From assembly GCA_023254115.1 (NCBI GenBank), contig JALQYK010000065.1, positions 1 to 47,165 of the forward strand: a stretch of 47,165 bases of DNA, in the 5' to 3' direction. A program made the translations under genes and the position numbers. The stretch comes from Polynucleobacter sp. (GTDB taxonomy: Bacteria > Pseudomonadota > Gammaproteobacteria > Burkholderiales > Burkholderiaceae). The notes under the pieces are model-generated. The model was not told the DNA's origin and ran no database searches. It saw nothing but the letters and a program-made list of their open reading frames with translations. Every line of letters starts with the position of its first letter. Positions within the stretch are counted from its first letter, which is position 1. Below are positions 29,199 to 39,011 of this stretch, piece after piece.

Positions 29199-30653
29199 AT
29201 GACTAGAAAACTCACTATTTGGCTATGCGCAATATTAATAATTGGTGGCGTCAATAAGGCCTCATATGCTGCTAACGAAGGCTTGACTGCAGAACAAGTA
29301 TTTCAAGTTTTAGCCTCTGAAATCAGCCTCCAGCGGGGTGAAGCAGGTATTGCGTACCAAACCTACATGAGCATGGCTAGGAATTCATCTGATGGCAAGC
29401 TAGCTCAACGAGCCATGGAAATTGCAATTGCAGCCAATGCCCCAGAATTAGCATTAGATGCAGCCAAACTTTGGGATCAAACCAATCCCAAAGAAGCAAA
29501 AGAAATTTTGATTACGCTATTCATGCTCAATCAACGCTGGGCCGAAAGCATCAAACCAGCACAGGATTTACTAAAAACCCAGAAAAATCTAGCCAGCAAA
29601 GAAAAGCTAATCAATTCATGGAAGCCGTTGTTAGCTAGAGCTCAAGATGAAGAGGCGAGCTTACTGGCTTTTTATCAAATACTCTCAACATCAATCTCTC
29701 AAATTCAAGACATCGATATTCTTTATACGTTTGCACTTGGCGCAGAAAAAACTAAACACTATGACGCCATGGAAACAACTTTGCGAAAAATTATTGCAAA
29801 AAATCCCAATAATAAAAACGCTCTGAATGCTTTAGGTTATTCGTACGCGGATAGAGGCATCAAGCTAAATGAAGCGGTGAGTCTTCTGACTAAAGCCTAT
29901 CAAGCTGATACAAATGATATGTACATTCTTGATAGCTTAGCTTGGGCTAACTATCGACTGGGCAACAAAACGCTTGCCATTAAACAGTTACAACAAGCCT
30001 TTATTACTAAACCTGAGGCAGAGATTGGCGCTCATTTAGGTGAAGCGTTATGGTCTACAGGCGATAAATCTGGCGCAGACAATGCATGGCGCAAAGCTGA
30101 AAGCTTAGATGCCAATAACAAGACACTTAAAGAAACTCTTTCTCGTTTATGGCCTGATCGAACACCAAGCCATAACTCAAAAGAAAAAATTTGGGATGGT
30201 CGATTCTCAGTCAAAGTACAAGGTAAAGACTCTAATAATGGCGGTAGCGGGTCTTTTACATTAACCAGTGAAGCACAAATTGATATTTTGGATATTCGAA
30301 ATCCTATCGGTGGTGCAATGGCAAAAATCACCATCAACCCCTCGGGTGCAAAACTTGAAGATGGCGATAAAGTGTTTGAGGCTCATGATGCAGACTCTTT
30401 GGTTCAAGGTTACTTAGGTTTGCCACTACCTGCTAGAGGTCTATCTAAATGGTTAAGCGGCGAAGCTAGAACTGGTGCCCCTGCAAGCATCGAACGTGAT
30501 GAACAGTTTCGTACTAGCAAAATGATTCAAGATGGTTGGCTCATGGCATTTAAGTGGACCGCAAAAAATCAGCTCGAGAGAATGGACTTAAAACGAAACT
30601 CCTCCTCAGGTGTCATTGAAATTAAATTAATTTTTGAACCTATTGATGACTAA
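29199..30653 (+). CDS. Periplasmic TPR protein fused to a LolB outer-membrane lipoprotein-insertion domain
   Basis: From the ATG at 29199 this is 484 aa (a GTG two codons earlier is possible). A signal peptide (MTRKLTIWLCAILIIGG ... ASYA) leads into a helical TPR region (about 28-315) with repeats such as NALGYSYADRG and SLAWANYRLGN. After a linker of about 10 residues (PDRTPSHNSK) comes a LolB-like beta barrel (about 330-484): WDGRFSVKVQ, GSFTLTSEAQIDILDIRNP, GYLGLPLPARGLSKWLSG, DGWLMAFKW and KNQLERMDLKR. LolB normally is a separate lipoprotein that receives lipoproteins from LolA at the outer membrane. Here the usual tandem (TPR gene then lolB, upstream of ispE) is one reading frame. No lipobox precedes the LolB part, and the signal has no Cys at a cleavage site. 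Confidence 0.85.
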   Translation: MTRKLTIWLCAILIIGGVNKASYAANEGLTAEQVFQVLASEISLQRGEAGIAYQTYMSMARNSSDGKLAQRAMEIAIAANAPELALDAAKLWDQTNPKEAKEILITLFMLNQRWAESIKPAQDLLKTQKNLASKEKLINSWKPLLARAQDEEASLLAFYQILSTSISQIQDIDILYTFALGAEKTKHYDAMETTLRKIIAKNPNNKNALNALGYSYADRGIKLNEAVSLLTKAYQADTNDMYILDSLAWANYRLGNKTLAIKQLQQAFITKPEAEIGAHLGEALWSTGDKSGADNAWRKAESLDANNKTLKETLSRLWPDRTPSHNSKEKIWDGRFSVKVQGKDSNNGGSGSFTLTSEAQIDILDIRNPIGGAMAKITINPSGAKLEDGDKVFEAHDADSLVQGYLGLPLPARGLSKWLSGEARTGAPASIERDEQFRTSKMIQDGWLMAFKWTAKNQLERMDLKRNSSSGVIEIKLIFEPIDD

Positions 30654-31506
30654 GCAACTTCAATTAAAAGCACCTGCAAAAGTTAATCGCTTTTTACACA
30701 TCACCGGGCAAAGGCCCGATGGTTACCACCTGCTCCAAACTGTTTTCCAGCTCATTGACCTAGAAGACCACGTTACTATTGATTGCAGATTGGATGGGGC
30801 AATTGTCAGAACCAACGGCCCTTCTAATGTAAAGCCAGAAGACGACCTAGTTATAAGAGCGGCTCAATTACTAAAAGAAACATCTAAAACTGCGTTGGGG
30901 TGCAATATTCATCTAGAAAAGAATATTCCCATGGGAGCTGGTCTTGGAGGTGGCTCATCAGATGCAGCCACAGTACTTTGGGGACTCAATGAGTTATGGA
31001 ATACTAGGTTAACTCGCCAAGAACTGATGAATTTGGGTGTTCGATTAGGTGCCGATGTTCCATTTTTCTTACTGGGTCAAAACGCATTCGCTGAAGGAAT
31101 AGGCGAAATACTCCATCCAATTGAGTTACCAGAAACAACTCTATTGGTCATATATCCCAAGGTTCACATCCCAACCGTTGACATCTTTAAAAGCCCAGAT
31201 TTGACGAGAAATCGCCCAGCCGTTACAATGTCAGACTTTATTGAATCAGCTAATTTTGACCAATTCGGCAGTAATGATTGTGAAAAGGTGGCGGTTCAAA
31301 AGTATCAGGAAGTTGCAGCAGCATTAGAATGGCTTCGCCAAAAGGCTCCTTTATCGAGCCCAAGGATGTCTGGATCAGGTAGCAGCGTTTTTACAGCACT
31401 TGAGCCAAACTTAGCTAAAATTTTGCTAAATCAATTACCTAATCAATGGATCGGGTTTGTAGTACGAGGGCTTCATCGCCATCCGTCATACAATCCAAGT
31501 TCATAG
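30646..31506 (+). CDS. ispE: 4-diphosphocytidyl-2-C-methyl-D-erythritol kinase
   Basis: GHMP kinase of the MEP isoprenoid pathway. From the ATG at 30646, which overlaps the upstream stop (ATGACTAA), it has 286 aa. Motifs are [20 protein letters not shown] (20 residues, N-terminal substrate loop), the glycine-rich ATP loop [17 protein letters not shown] (about 95-111), and the C-terminal [12 protein letters not shown]. It precedes tRNA-Gln and prs, the standard order in Burkholderiales. Confidence 0.96.
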   Translation: MTKQLQLKAPAKVNRFLHITGQRPDGYHLLQTVFQLIDLEDHVTIDCRLDGAIVRTNGPSNVKPEDDLVIRAAQLLKETSKTALGCNIHLEKNIPMGAGLGGGSSDAATVLWGLNELWNTRLTRQELMNLGVRLGADVPFFLLGQNAFAEGIGEILHPIELPETTLLVIYPKVHIPTVDIFKSPDLTRNRPAVTMSDFIESANFDQFGSNDCEKVAVQKYQEVAAALEWLRQKAPLSSPRMSGSGSSVFTALEPNLAKILLNQLPNQWIGFVVRGLHRHPSYNPSS

Positions 31507-31519
31507 GAGTAGATGCGAG

Positions 31520-31596
31520 AGGGGAGTCGCCAAGCTGGTTAAGGCACCGGATTTTGATTCCGGCATGCGAAGGTTCGAATCCTTCTTCCCCTGCCA
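31520..31596 (+). tRNA. tRNA-Gln (anticodon TTG)
   Basis: A full cloverleaf can be drawn. The acceptor stem AGGGGAG pairs with TTCCCCT (one G-U), the D arm is GCCAAGC...GGC, and the anticodon stem CCGGA/TCCGG encloses the loop TTTTGAT with TTG at 31554-31556. The T arm is GAAGG-TTCGAAT-CCTTC, the discriminator is G and CCA is encoded. It lies between ispE and prs, as in many betaproteobacteria. Pairs closely matching E. coli tRNA-Gln (TCGCC, GGTTCGAATCC) support the call. Confidence 0.95.
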
Positions 31597-31654
31597 ACAC
31601 TTGTCGCATAATCTAACTACTCAATCAAAAATACCAAATATGACAAGAGGCCCC

Positions 31655-32611
31655 ATGCAACATGAGACCATGATGGTTTTTACAGGCAACGCTAACCCTG
31701 CTTTAGCTAAAGCCGTCGCCGACCACCTACAACTACCCTTAGGCAAAGCCGAAGTGGGTAGATTCTCAGACGGGGAAATTCAGGTAGAAATTCAAGAAAA
31801 CGTTCGCGGAAAGCATGTTGTAGTTCTTCAATCTACATGCGCACCAGCAAACGACAACTTGATGGAATTAATGATTATGGTTGATGCGCTAAAACGAGCA
31901 TCTGCCGGAAGAATTACCGCAGTGATTCCTTACTTCGGTTATGCCCGCCAAGATAGAAGACCTAGATCTGCACGCGTTGCTATTTCAGCCCGTCTTGTTG
32001 CCAATATGCTGCAACAAGTTGCTGGTGTTGATCGCGTACTAACAATGGATCTCCACGCCGACCAAATTCAAGGATTCTTTGATATCCCAGTGGACAATAT
32101 TTATGCATCACCTATCTTGCTTGGTGACTTACAAAGCAAAAAAGGGCCTGATTTGTTGGTGGTTTCTCCAGACGTTGGTGGTGTTGTCCGCGCTAGAGCC
32201 CTAGCAAAACAATTAGGCTGCGATTTAGCCATTATTGATAAACGTCGCCCAAAAGCAAACGTATCCGAAGTGATGCATGTGATTGGCGAGGTAGATGGTC
32301 GTCACTGTGTGATCATGGATGACATGATCGATACAGGGGGCACATTATGCAAAGCCGCTCAAGTTCTTAAAGAGCGTGGTGCCAAGAGTGTTGTAGCCTA
32401 CTGTACACACCCTGTTTTATCTGGTGGCGCTGTGGGCCGAATTGCAGAATCTCAACTCGATGAAGTTGTTGTTACAGACACCATTCCTTTGAATGATGAT
32501 GCAAAAAAACTCAATAAAATCAGAGTATTATCTACAGCACCATTGCTTGCAGAGACACTTTCTCGCATCAGCACAGGTGATTCTGTGATGTCACTATTTG
32601 CTGATTCTTAA
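31655..32611 (+). CDS. prs: Ribose-phosphate pyrophosphokinase (PRPP synthetase)
   Basis: Makes PRPP from ribose-5-phosphate and ATP for nucleotide, histidine and tryptophan synthesis. I chose the ATG at 31655 because AAGAGG lies just before it and the protein then has 318 aa, close to the family's 315. The open frame extends up to 31565, but that would run into the tRNA. Landmarks are [24 protein letters not shown], the flexible loop YARQDRR (in [17 protein letters not shown]), the catalytic HADQIQGFF, and the PRPP-binding loop [10 protein letters not shown]. Confidence 0.97.
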   Translation: MQHETMMVFTGNANPALAKAVADHLQLPLGKAEVGRFSDGEIQVEIQENVRGKHVVVLQSTCAPANDNLMELMIMVDALKRASAGRITAVIPYFGYARQDRRPRSARVAISARLVANMLQQVAGVDRVLTMDLHADQIQGFFDIPVDNIYASPILLGDLQSKKGPDLLVVSPDVGGVVRARALAKQLGCDLAIIDKRRPKANVSEVMHVIGEVDGRHCVIMDDMIDTGGTLCKAAQVLKERGAKSVVAYCTHPVLSGGAVGRIAESQLDEVVVTDTIPLNDDAKKLNKIRVLSTAPLLAETLSRISTGDSVMSLFADS

Positions 32612-32641
32612 TTTAATCGCTTAAAAACAAGCTTTTTGAGC

Positions 32642-32647
32642 TAGAAT
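32642..32647 (+). promoter_or_regulatory. Possible -10 element upstream of rplY
   Basis: TAGAAT sits in the 99-bp spacer between prs and rplY. The predicted start (about 32654) would fall inside the hairpin at 32651-32684, so this promoter and that hairpin may be alternatives. The -35 region is not convincing. Confidence 0.35.
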
Positions 32648-32650
32648 AGA

Positions 32651-32684
32651 GGGCTTTCCTGTTTGGTCGCGAACAGAAAAGCCC
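32651..32684 (+). terminator. Hairpin between prs and rplY (terminator or leader element)
   Basis: GGGCTTT pairs with AAAGCCC and an inner CTGTT with AACAG, enclosing TGGTCGCG. It is followed by TTAATTTTT, so it could end prs transcription at least partly. It could also lie in the rplY 5' leader; ribosomal protein leaders are often regulatory. Sequence alone does not decide. Confidence 0.55.
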
Positions 32685-32710
32685 TTAATTTTTAACTATT
32701 TGGAGTTCAC

Positions 32711-33340
32711 ATGAAAGTTGTCGCTTACGAACGTAGCGTACAGGGAACGGGTGCGAGCCGCCGCCTGCGCAATGCCGGAAAAACACCTGGCATTATTTAT
32801 GGTGGTAATGAAGCCCCTCAAGCTGTAGAGCTAGATCACAATGCACTTTTTCACGCTTTGCGTAAAGAAGCATTTCACTCATCAATCTTGGATATCGAAG
32901 TTGCTGGCAAGAGCCAAAAAGCTCTTTTGCGCGACTACCAAATGCACCCATTCAAACCATTGGTTTTGCATATCGACTTCCAACGCGTAGATGCTAAACA
33001 AAAGATTCACGTTAAAGTGCCTTTGCACTTTGTTAACGCTGAAATCGCACCAGCCGTTAAATTGGGTGGCGCATTAATCAGTCATATTGCTACTGAAATC
33101 GAAGTAAGCTGCTTACCAGCAGACTTGCCTGAATTCATTCAAGTTGACTTGAGCAAAATCGAAGTGGGTCACGCCATTCACGTTAAAGATGTTGCACTAC
33201 CAAAAGGTCTTTCACTTGTTCCTCATCTTGAACATGAAAACCCAGTGGTTGTTAATGCTCGCGTTCCAACAGTTAAAGCAGAAACAACTGAAGCTCCAGC
33301 TGCTGCGGCACCTGAAGCTGCTAAAGAAGAAAAGAAATAA
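32711..33340 (+). CDS. rplY: Large ribosomal subunit protein bL25 (Ctc/TL5 long form)
   Basis: Binds 5S rRNA in the large subunit. The 209 aa correspond to the long Ctc/TL5 form, with the N-terminal L25 domain (about 1-95: [37 protein letters not shown]) and a C-terminal beta domain (about 96-185: [18 protein letters not shown]). An Ala/Glu/Lys-rich tail ends the protein. GGAG lies about 6 nt before the ATG. A strong terminator follows 15 bp after the stop, ending the ispE-tRNA-prs-rplY stretch. Confidence 0.96.
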   Translation: MKVVAYERSVQGTGASRRLRNAGKTPGIIYGGNEAPQAVELDHNALFHALRKEAFHSSILDIEVAGKSQKALLRDYQMHPFKPLVLHIDFQRVDAKQKIHVKVPLHFVNAEIAPAVKLGGALISHIATEIEVSCLPADLPEFIQVDLSKIEVGHAIHVKDVALPKGLSLVPHLEHENPVVVNARVPTVKAETTEAPAAAAPEAAKEEKK

Positions 33341-33354
33341 TTCTTCTTGGCTCA

Positions 33355-33385
33355 TAAAAAACCCGCGCATGCGCGGGTTTTTTTT
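33355..33385 (+). terminator. Strong rho-independent terminator after rplY
   Basis: A-rich lead, stem CCCGCG/CGCGGG around CATG (the core 33361-33378 is a perfect 18-bp palindrome), then eight Ts. It is symmetrical in base pairing, but there is no convergent gene that needs it on the minus strand. Confidence 0.93.
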
Positions 33386-33401
33386 CGAAGTGAAATTAGT
33401 C

Positions 33402-33407
33402 TAAAGT
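33402..33407 (+). promoter_or_regulatory. Candidate -10 hexamer for pth
   Basis: TAAAGT ends 6 nt before the ATG at 33414, with no Shine-Dalgarno. Because a strong terminator precedes pth, a promoter is needed in these 28 bp. Confidence 0.35.
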
Positions 33408-33413
33408 AACGCT

Positions 33414-34004
33414 ATGTTCAAATTAATTATTGGCCTTGGCAACCCAGGCACAAAACATGAGAAAGATCGTCATAACGCTGGCTTTTGGGTTGTGGATGAA
33501 CTAGCTCGTACTCATGGCAGTCATTGGCAATTAGACAATAAGTTTTTTGGTGAAATCGCCAAAATTAAACTTAATGGCAATGATACATACCTGCTTAAAC
33601 CTAATACCTTCATGAATAGAAGTGGTCAGGCTGCATCAGCAATTTGCCGCTTTCACAAGATTGTGGCTAAAGAAATTTTGGTTGTTCACGATGAGCTTGA
33701 TTTAAAAGCTGGCGTAGCTAGACTGAAATGGGCTGGTGGCTTAGGTGGCCATAACGGTCTTAAAGATATCAGTGCTCACCTCAGCACTAATGACTACTGG
33801 CGCCTAAGAATTGGCATTGGCCACCCAAGAGATAGTCAGGATGGGCCAAAGAATCTAGATGTTGCGGACTATGTTCTAAAAAAACCGCGCCTTGAAGAAC
33901 AAATTGATATCGACCGTGCTATATCTTGTTTTTTAAAAGTTATGCCAAAAATATCAACTGGTGACATTAACAACGCCACCATGGAATTGCATAGCAATAC
34001 TTAA
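33414..34004 (+). CDS. pth: Peptidyl-tRNA hydrolase
   Basis: Recycles peptidyl-tRNAs that drop off ribosomes. The 196 aa begin with LIIGLGNPGTKHEKDRHNAG, containing the catalytic His in RHNAGFW (about residue 21) and conserved Asn residues in LKPNTFMNRSG and GGHNGLKD. The order rplY-pth is standard. It converges on the ferredoxin gene with 2 bp between stops, and no terminator is visible there. Confidence 0.97.
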   Translation: MFKLIIGLGNPGTKHEKDRHNAGFWVVDELARTHGSHWQLDNKFFGEIAKIKLNGNDTYLLKPNTFMNRSGQAASAICRFHKIVAKEILVVHDELDLKAGVARLKWAGGLGGHNGLKDISAHLSTNDYWRLRIGIGHPRDSQDGPKNLDVADYVLKKPRLEEQIDIDRAISCFLKVMPKISTGDINNATMELHSNT

Positions 34005-34006
34005 AA

Positions 34007-34264
<258 letters not shown>

Positions 34265-34278
34265 TTACCTAAACCCCA

Positions 34279-34773
<495 letters not shown>

Positions 34774-34778
34774 TCAGT

Positions 34779-35378
34779 TTATATGGCTTTTGGTGCCAAT
34801 AAACTGCCAATTGCCATCCCGGAGCGTATGGTACGACGAATTTCCCATAAATCAGCATTTTTTGAAATTTCTTTTAGAAGTTGCTCAATAACAACATTTT
34901 TGGGATGCTCAACGTAGATAGCGGAACCACTTGTTTTTCTGTTAATTCTTACAGCCTGAGCTAGCGCTTTTAGATATAAATCCTCTTGGCTAAATGGTGG
35001 GTCAATAAAGGTGATATCGACCGATTCATCGATTAAATTTGCCACTTGGTGAATTGCATCACCACGCATCAAATTTAATTCACCTAGTACGCCATCTTGA
35101 CTCAACAATTGATAATTTTCCTTAATTGACTGATGAGCTTTAGGAGATTGCTCAATCATATAAACTAGTTTGGCGCCCCTGGATAAAGACTCAAAACCGA
35201 GAGCACCTGTACCAGCAAACATATCCAAACAAGTAAGTCCATCGACACGCTGCCCCAAACAATTAAATAAAGTTTCACGTGTTCGATCAGCGGTTGGTCG
35301 AAGTCCTAATACATCTGCAACCTTAATGCTTCTGCCACGCCAAGCACCACCAATGACTCTAACCTTGCCACTACTCAT
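34779..35378 (-). CDS. rsmD: 16S rRNA (guanine966-N2)-methyltransferase
   Basis: Methylates G966 of 16S rRNA. The 199 aa show the RsmD N-terminus VRVIGGAWRGRSI, the SAM loop CLDMFAGTGALGFESLSRG, and the catalytic FIDPPF (DPPF motif). The ATG overlaps the stop of the upstream M16 peptidase gene by 4 bp (ATGA), so rsmD is translationally coupled to the peptidase pair. Confidence 0.95.
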   Translation of the reverse strand: MSSGKVRVIGGAWRGRSIKVADVLGLRPTADRTRETLFNCLGQRVDGLTCLDMFAGTGALGFESLSRGAKLVYMIEQSPKAHQSIKENYQLLSQDGVLGELNLMRGDAIHQVANLIDESVDITFIDPPFSQEDLYLKALAQAVRINRKTSGSAIYVEHPKNVVIEQLLKEISKNADLWEIRRTIRSGMAIGSLLAPKAI

Positions 35379-36685
35379 GGTGCACCAACGACTACAGTGA
35401 CCATACGATTCATATCCAGATGCGCTTTAAAAGCTACGTTTACCTGCTCTTTGGTCACAGCTCTTAATTGATCTCTCCACGTATCTAGAGTATCCAAAGG
35501 CAAATCATTCCAAGCGATGCTAGCCACATTCTCTAGAATCTTACGATTGCTATCAATTCTGAGTGGAAAGCCGTTGATCAAATTGTTCTTTGCCGCAATC
35601 ATTTCTTCGTCTGTGGGGCCATGATCAACAAATTCAGAAATTGTTTTTTTCATCACATCAACCGCCAGATCTGCCTGAGACTTTTGCGTCTGCATGCCCG
35701 CAACATAGGGGCCTACCTGACGACCTGGCGACACATAGCTATACACACTGTAAGCAAGACCTCGCTTTTCACGCACTTCTTTAACCAACCTAGAAACAAA
35801 TCCGCCGCCGCCCAAAATATAGTTACCCACCAGCATTGGAAAATAGTCAGGATGTTTTCTAGAAATTGTAGGCATGCCCATTGAGATATGGGCTTGTTGA
35901 GCGTCATGAGGAATTTTTATAATTTTTGAAAAATTGGGCTGAAACAAAGCTACCTCGGCAACACTTTGCTTAATCTTTGCTTCTTTAGGAAAACTAGATA
36001 AAAGTTTTTTCACCAACTCATCTGCTGTTGTCTTATCAATATCCCCAACAATTGATACCTTAACGCCTTTTTTTGAGTATCTGTTGAAATAGAAATCTCT
36101 GACATCCTTCTGAGTAATGGCTTGAACTGTTTCTATGCTTGCACTCAACCCGTATGGATGACCGCCATATATTTGACGATCAAACTCTTTACCCAAAATA
36201 ACTTCTGGTTTGATTTGCGCCTCTTTAATCGCCATGATGGTTCGATCTTTTTCTCGGCTCAATACTTTTGAATCAAATAGTGGTTCTTTTAGTATTTGCG
36301 CAGTCAAACTAATTAGTTCATTGATACGCTTTACATCACTCAAACTCCTAATCCTCATACTGGTTCTCTCGGCACCAGCATTAAAACTTAACACCGCGCC
36401 AAGATCTGCCAACTTATCTGAAATGGCAGCCTCGGTTAATACTTTTTTATTCACCACAGCACCTTTATCAATGAGTGCAGCAGTCATCGACGCTAATCCA
36501 ACCTTTAACCGTGGATCACTAGCAGAACCAACAGGCCAATCAACTTGCACATCAACCATTGGAATCGTCTTAGCCTCTACCAAATAAATAGAAACACCGT
36601 CGTAATTAACCCAATGCTCAATAGCAGTAGTTGCTTGAACAGAAAATGATGCAATCAATCCAAAAAAATAAATCAAATATCTCAT
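35375..36685 (-). CDS. M16 family protein lacking the zinc motif (inactive partner)
   Basis: A 436-aa periplasmic M16 (pitrilysin/MPP-like) protein. A signal peptide (about 1-18, MRYLIYFFGLIASFSVQA) precedes two M16 halves. At the place where the active partner has HVLEH this protein reads SMTAA (aligned through G-x-A and the following K-G), so both His and the Glu are lost (Ser66, Ala69, Ala70). The R/Y pair that binds substrate is kept (REKRGLAYSVYSYVSPG), as in beta-MPP/alpha-MPP-type heterodimers. It follows the active M16 gene by 1 bp. The likely unit is a processing or quality-control protease in the periplasm; its substrate is unknown. Confidence 0.92.
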   Translation of the reverse strand: MRYLIYFFGLIASFSVQATTAIEHWVNYDGVSIYLVEAKTIPMVDVQVDWPVGSASDPRLKVGLASMTAALIDKGAVVNKKVLTEAAISDKLADLGAVLSFNAGAERTSMRIRSLSDVKRINELISLTAQILKEPLFDSKVLSREKDRTIMAIKEAQIKPEVILGKEFDRQIYGGHPYGLSASIETVQAITQKDVRDFYFNRYSKKGVKVSIVGDIDKTTADELVKKLLSSFPKEAKIKQSVAEVALFQPNFSKIIKIPHDAQQAHISMGMPTISRKHPDYFPMLVGNYILGGGGFVSRLVKEVREKRGLAYSVYSYVSPGRQVGPYVAGMQTQKSQADLAVDVMKKTISEFVDHGPTDEEMIAAKNNLINGFPLRIDSNRKILENVASIAWNDLPLDTLDTWRDQLRAVTKEQVNVAFKAHLDMNRMVTVVVGAP

Positions 36686-36686
36686 C

Positions 36687-38096
36687 TTAGTGCCTCATAC
36701 CAGCTGGCGCTCTTTGTGCTGCTGCATTTTTTTCTTTGATAGGTTGTGGCTCCAAAGTGGCCACTGTCAAGGCATCATCAATGAAATATTTCTCAACAAC
36801 TCTTTGTATATCTGCTGATGTAACAGCTTGGATATTGAAAAGAATTTCATCTAAATACCTCCATGAGATCCCATTCATTTCTGACATACCAATTTCCATT
36901 GCCTGAGCAAAGATAGAGTCTCTTTTATAAATTTGTGACGATAACAATTGAGATTTCACGCGATTCAACTCAGCCTCAGTCACGCCTGATTGTCTAATTT
37001 CATTCAGGATCAATCTAATTTTTTTCTCTATCTCAGCAATCGTTTTACCTTTTGCTGGACTTGCAGAAATGCCGAATAATTGCGGTCCCCTACCTGTCAT
37101 ACCATACGATGCATCAACGCTATCAGCCAGACGCAGGTCTCTTACTAAACTTCTATTTAGCCTTGAATTTGCATGCCCATCCAGTATTCCAGCAAGAACG
37201 CTTAAAGCATATGGGTCAATCTGCTTTACATCTGATGGCTCAATCTTAGGCACTTTCCAGGCAAACGTAACATCTGGATTTTCTGCGGGTGCCTTTACTT
37301 GAATGCGACGCACTCCAATTTGGGGTATCTCATTTTGCGGCTTTCTATCCCTAATTTTTTTTGCAGGAATGGCTCCATAATATTTCTGAGCTAGAGAAAG
37401 CACCTCTGTCGGTACAACATCACCAGCGACAACCAATACAGCATTATTGGGCGCATACCAATCTTGGTACCACTCCAAGGCATCCTGATAGGTCATGTTT
37501 TTTAAATCATCCATCCATCCAATAATTGGGTTTCTGTATGGGCTATTGATAAATGCGGCAGCTATTAATTGCTCATAAACTATTGCAGATGCTTGATCGT
37601 CCGTTCTTAAACGACGCTCCTCCATCACCACCTGAATTTCTTTGGCAAACTCATCTTCGCTAATTTGCAAATTAGCCATTCGATCAGACTCTAATGCCAT
37701 CATTTTTTCTAGATGACTTTTTTCAATTTGCTGAAAATAAGCCGTGTAATCTTTACTTGTAAAGGCGTTATCTCTGCCACCGACTGCCGCCACCTGTTTT
37801 GAAAAATCACCCGGCTTTAATTTTTTTGTGCCCTTAAACATCATGTGCTCCAGCACATGTGCAACACCAGTCTTACCATTAACCTCATCAATTGAGCCTG
37901 CTCTGTACCAAACCATATGTGCCACTGTTGGAGCTCGGTGATCTTCTTTGACAATCACCTTCATGCCATTAGAGAGCAAAAATTCATGGGTACTAGCCGC
38001 CTTTAACTCTTTTGCCTGAATGCTAACGCTCAACAAAAGGATAAGGCCAATTGAAAAAGTTAGGGCTAAGGTTCTCAGGGTTGTTAATATGCTCAT
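36687..38096 (-). CDS. M16 zinc metallopeptidase (active subunit)
   Basis: A 469-aa secreted M16 peptidase. After a signal segment (about 1-28) the HxxEH zinc motif is intact (HVLEHMMFKGT, H80 and H84, with Glu83 catalytic), and the third ligand Glu lies around residue 160 in VVMEERR, at the usual distance. The C-terminal half carries the inactive repeat with RDLRLADSVDASYGM. It pairs with the adjacent motif-less protein. It diverges from ftsY across only 21 bp. The pair recurs next to rsmD and ftsY in Burkholderiales. Confidence 0.93.
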   Translation of the reverse strand: MSILTTLRTLALTFSIGLILLLSVSIQAKELKAASTHEFLLSNGMKVIVKEDHRAPTVAHMVWYRAGSIDEVNGKTGVAHVLEHMMFKGTKKLKPGDFSKQVAAVGGRDNAFTSKDYTAYFQQIEKSHLEKMMALESDRMANLQISEDEFAKEIQVVMEERRLRTDDQASAIVYEQLIAAAFINSPYRNPIIGWMDDLKNMTYQDALEWYQDWYAPNNAVLVVAGDVVPTEVLSLAQKYYGAIPAKKIRDRKPQNEIPQIGVRRIQVKAPAENPDVTFAWKVPKIEPSDVKQIDPYALSVLAGILDGHANSRLNRSLVRDLRLADSVDASYGMTGRGPQLFGISASPAKGKTIAEIEKKIRLILNEIRQSGVTEAELNRVKSQLLSSQIYKRDSIFAQAMEIGMSEMNGISWRYLDEILFNIQAVTSADIQRVVEKYFIDDALTVATLEPQPIKEKNAAAQRAPAGMRH

Positions 38097-38105
38097 AATT
38101 AATCA

Positions 38106-38111
38106 ATTGTA
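38106..38111 (-). promoter_or_regulatory. Candidate -10 hexamer for the M16 peptidase pair
   Basis: TACAAT on the minus strand ends 9 nt before the ATG at 38096. The whole ftsY-M16 spacer is 21 bp, so any -35 would lie in ftsY coding sequence. Confidence 0.3.
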
Positions 38112-38117
38112 TCGGTC

Positions 38118-39011
38118 ATGTTCGGATTACGTAAAACACTATCAAGCCTATTTAATAGGCAAAAAATTGACGAAGATTGGTATGAGTCTTTAGAAGAAAC
38201 CTTGCTTCTGGGTGATGTTGGCATGAACGCCACTCAAAAACTCATCAAACAACTTCGATCCGAGGCCAAACTCCAAAAGGCAGAAACTGTCGACGACCTC
38301 AAAAATATTCTAGCCACACTAGTTCAAAGCAGTTTGAGCAAGCTCGAAAGACCCCACAATCCATTGGTTAATTTGCCTAAGGACCCTAATTACCCACAAA
38401 TTTGGTTAGTGGTTGGCGTTAATGGAGCCGGCAAGACAACGAGTATTGGCAAGCTATGCCATCACCTACAAAATCAAAATCATCGCGTCTTGCTTGGCGC
38501 TGGTGACACCTTCAGGGCTGCTGCAAGAGAGCAACTCATTGCCTGGGGCGAAAAAAATAATGTTGCAGTCATTGCACAACAAAGTGGTGATGCCGCCGCT
38601 GTGGCGCACGATGCCGTTAAAGCTGGTCAGTCACGGAATCAAGATATTGTGATTATTGATACAGCTGGACGCTTATCTACTCAAGCCCATCTGATGGATG
38701 AGCTTAAAAAGGTTAAACGGGTAGTCACTAAAGCTCAAGACAATGCCCCGCACGAAACTATCTTAGTCATTGATGGTAATACTGGTCAAAATGGCCTATC
38801 TCAAGTTAAAGCCTTCCATGAAGCACTAGAACTGTCAGCCATTATTGTCACCAAGCTTGACGGGACGGCTAAAGGTGGCATTCTCTGCGCAATTGCTGAA
38901 GAGTTTGCTGATAATCCGCCGAGCGTTTTAGCTGTTGGGCTTGGTGAAAAGCTAGAAGATTTAAAACCGTTTAACGCCTCTGATTTTGCTAAATCCTTGA
39001 TTCCGCAGTAG
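38118..39011 (+). CDS. ftsY: FtsY, signal recognition particle receptor
   Basis: GTPase that docks SRP-ribosome complexes at the inner membrane. The 297 aa hold the NG domain, with a short amphipathic start (MFGLRKTLSSLFNR) and no long acidic A domain. GTPase motifs are [14 protein letters not shown] (about 101-114), DTFRAAAREQL, DTAGR and TKLDGTAKGG. Together with rpoH downstream (71 bp) this is the conserved ftsY-rpoH arrangement (E. coli has ftsYEX-rpoH; ftsE and ftsX are absent here). Confidence 0.96.
   Translation: MFGLRKTLSSLFNRQKIDEDWYESLEETLLLGDVGMNATQKLIKQLRSEAKLQKAETVDDLKNILATLVQSSLSKLERPHNPLVNLPKDPNYPQIWLVVGVNGAGKTTSIGKLCHHLQNQNHRVLLGAGDTFRAAAREQLIAWGEKNNVAVIAQQSGDAAAVAHDAVKAGQSRNQDIVIIDTAGRLSTQAHLMDELKKVKRVVTKAQDNAPHETILVIDGNTGQNGLSQVKAFHEALELSAIIVTKLDGTAKGGILCAIAEEFADNPPSVLAVGLGEKLEDLKPFNASDFAKSLIPQ

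Noticed and set aside
31565-31654. prs starting at 31565 or 31640
   Set aside because: 31565 lies inside tRNA-Gln, and 31640 has no ribosome-binding site; the ATG at 31655 has AAGAGG and gives the family length.
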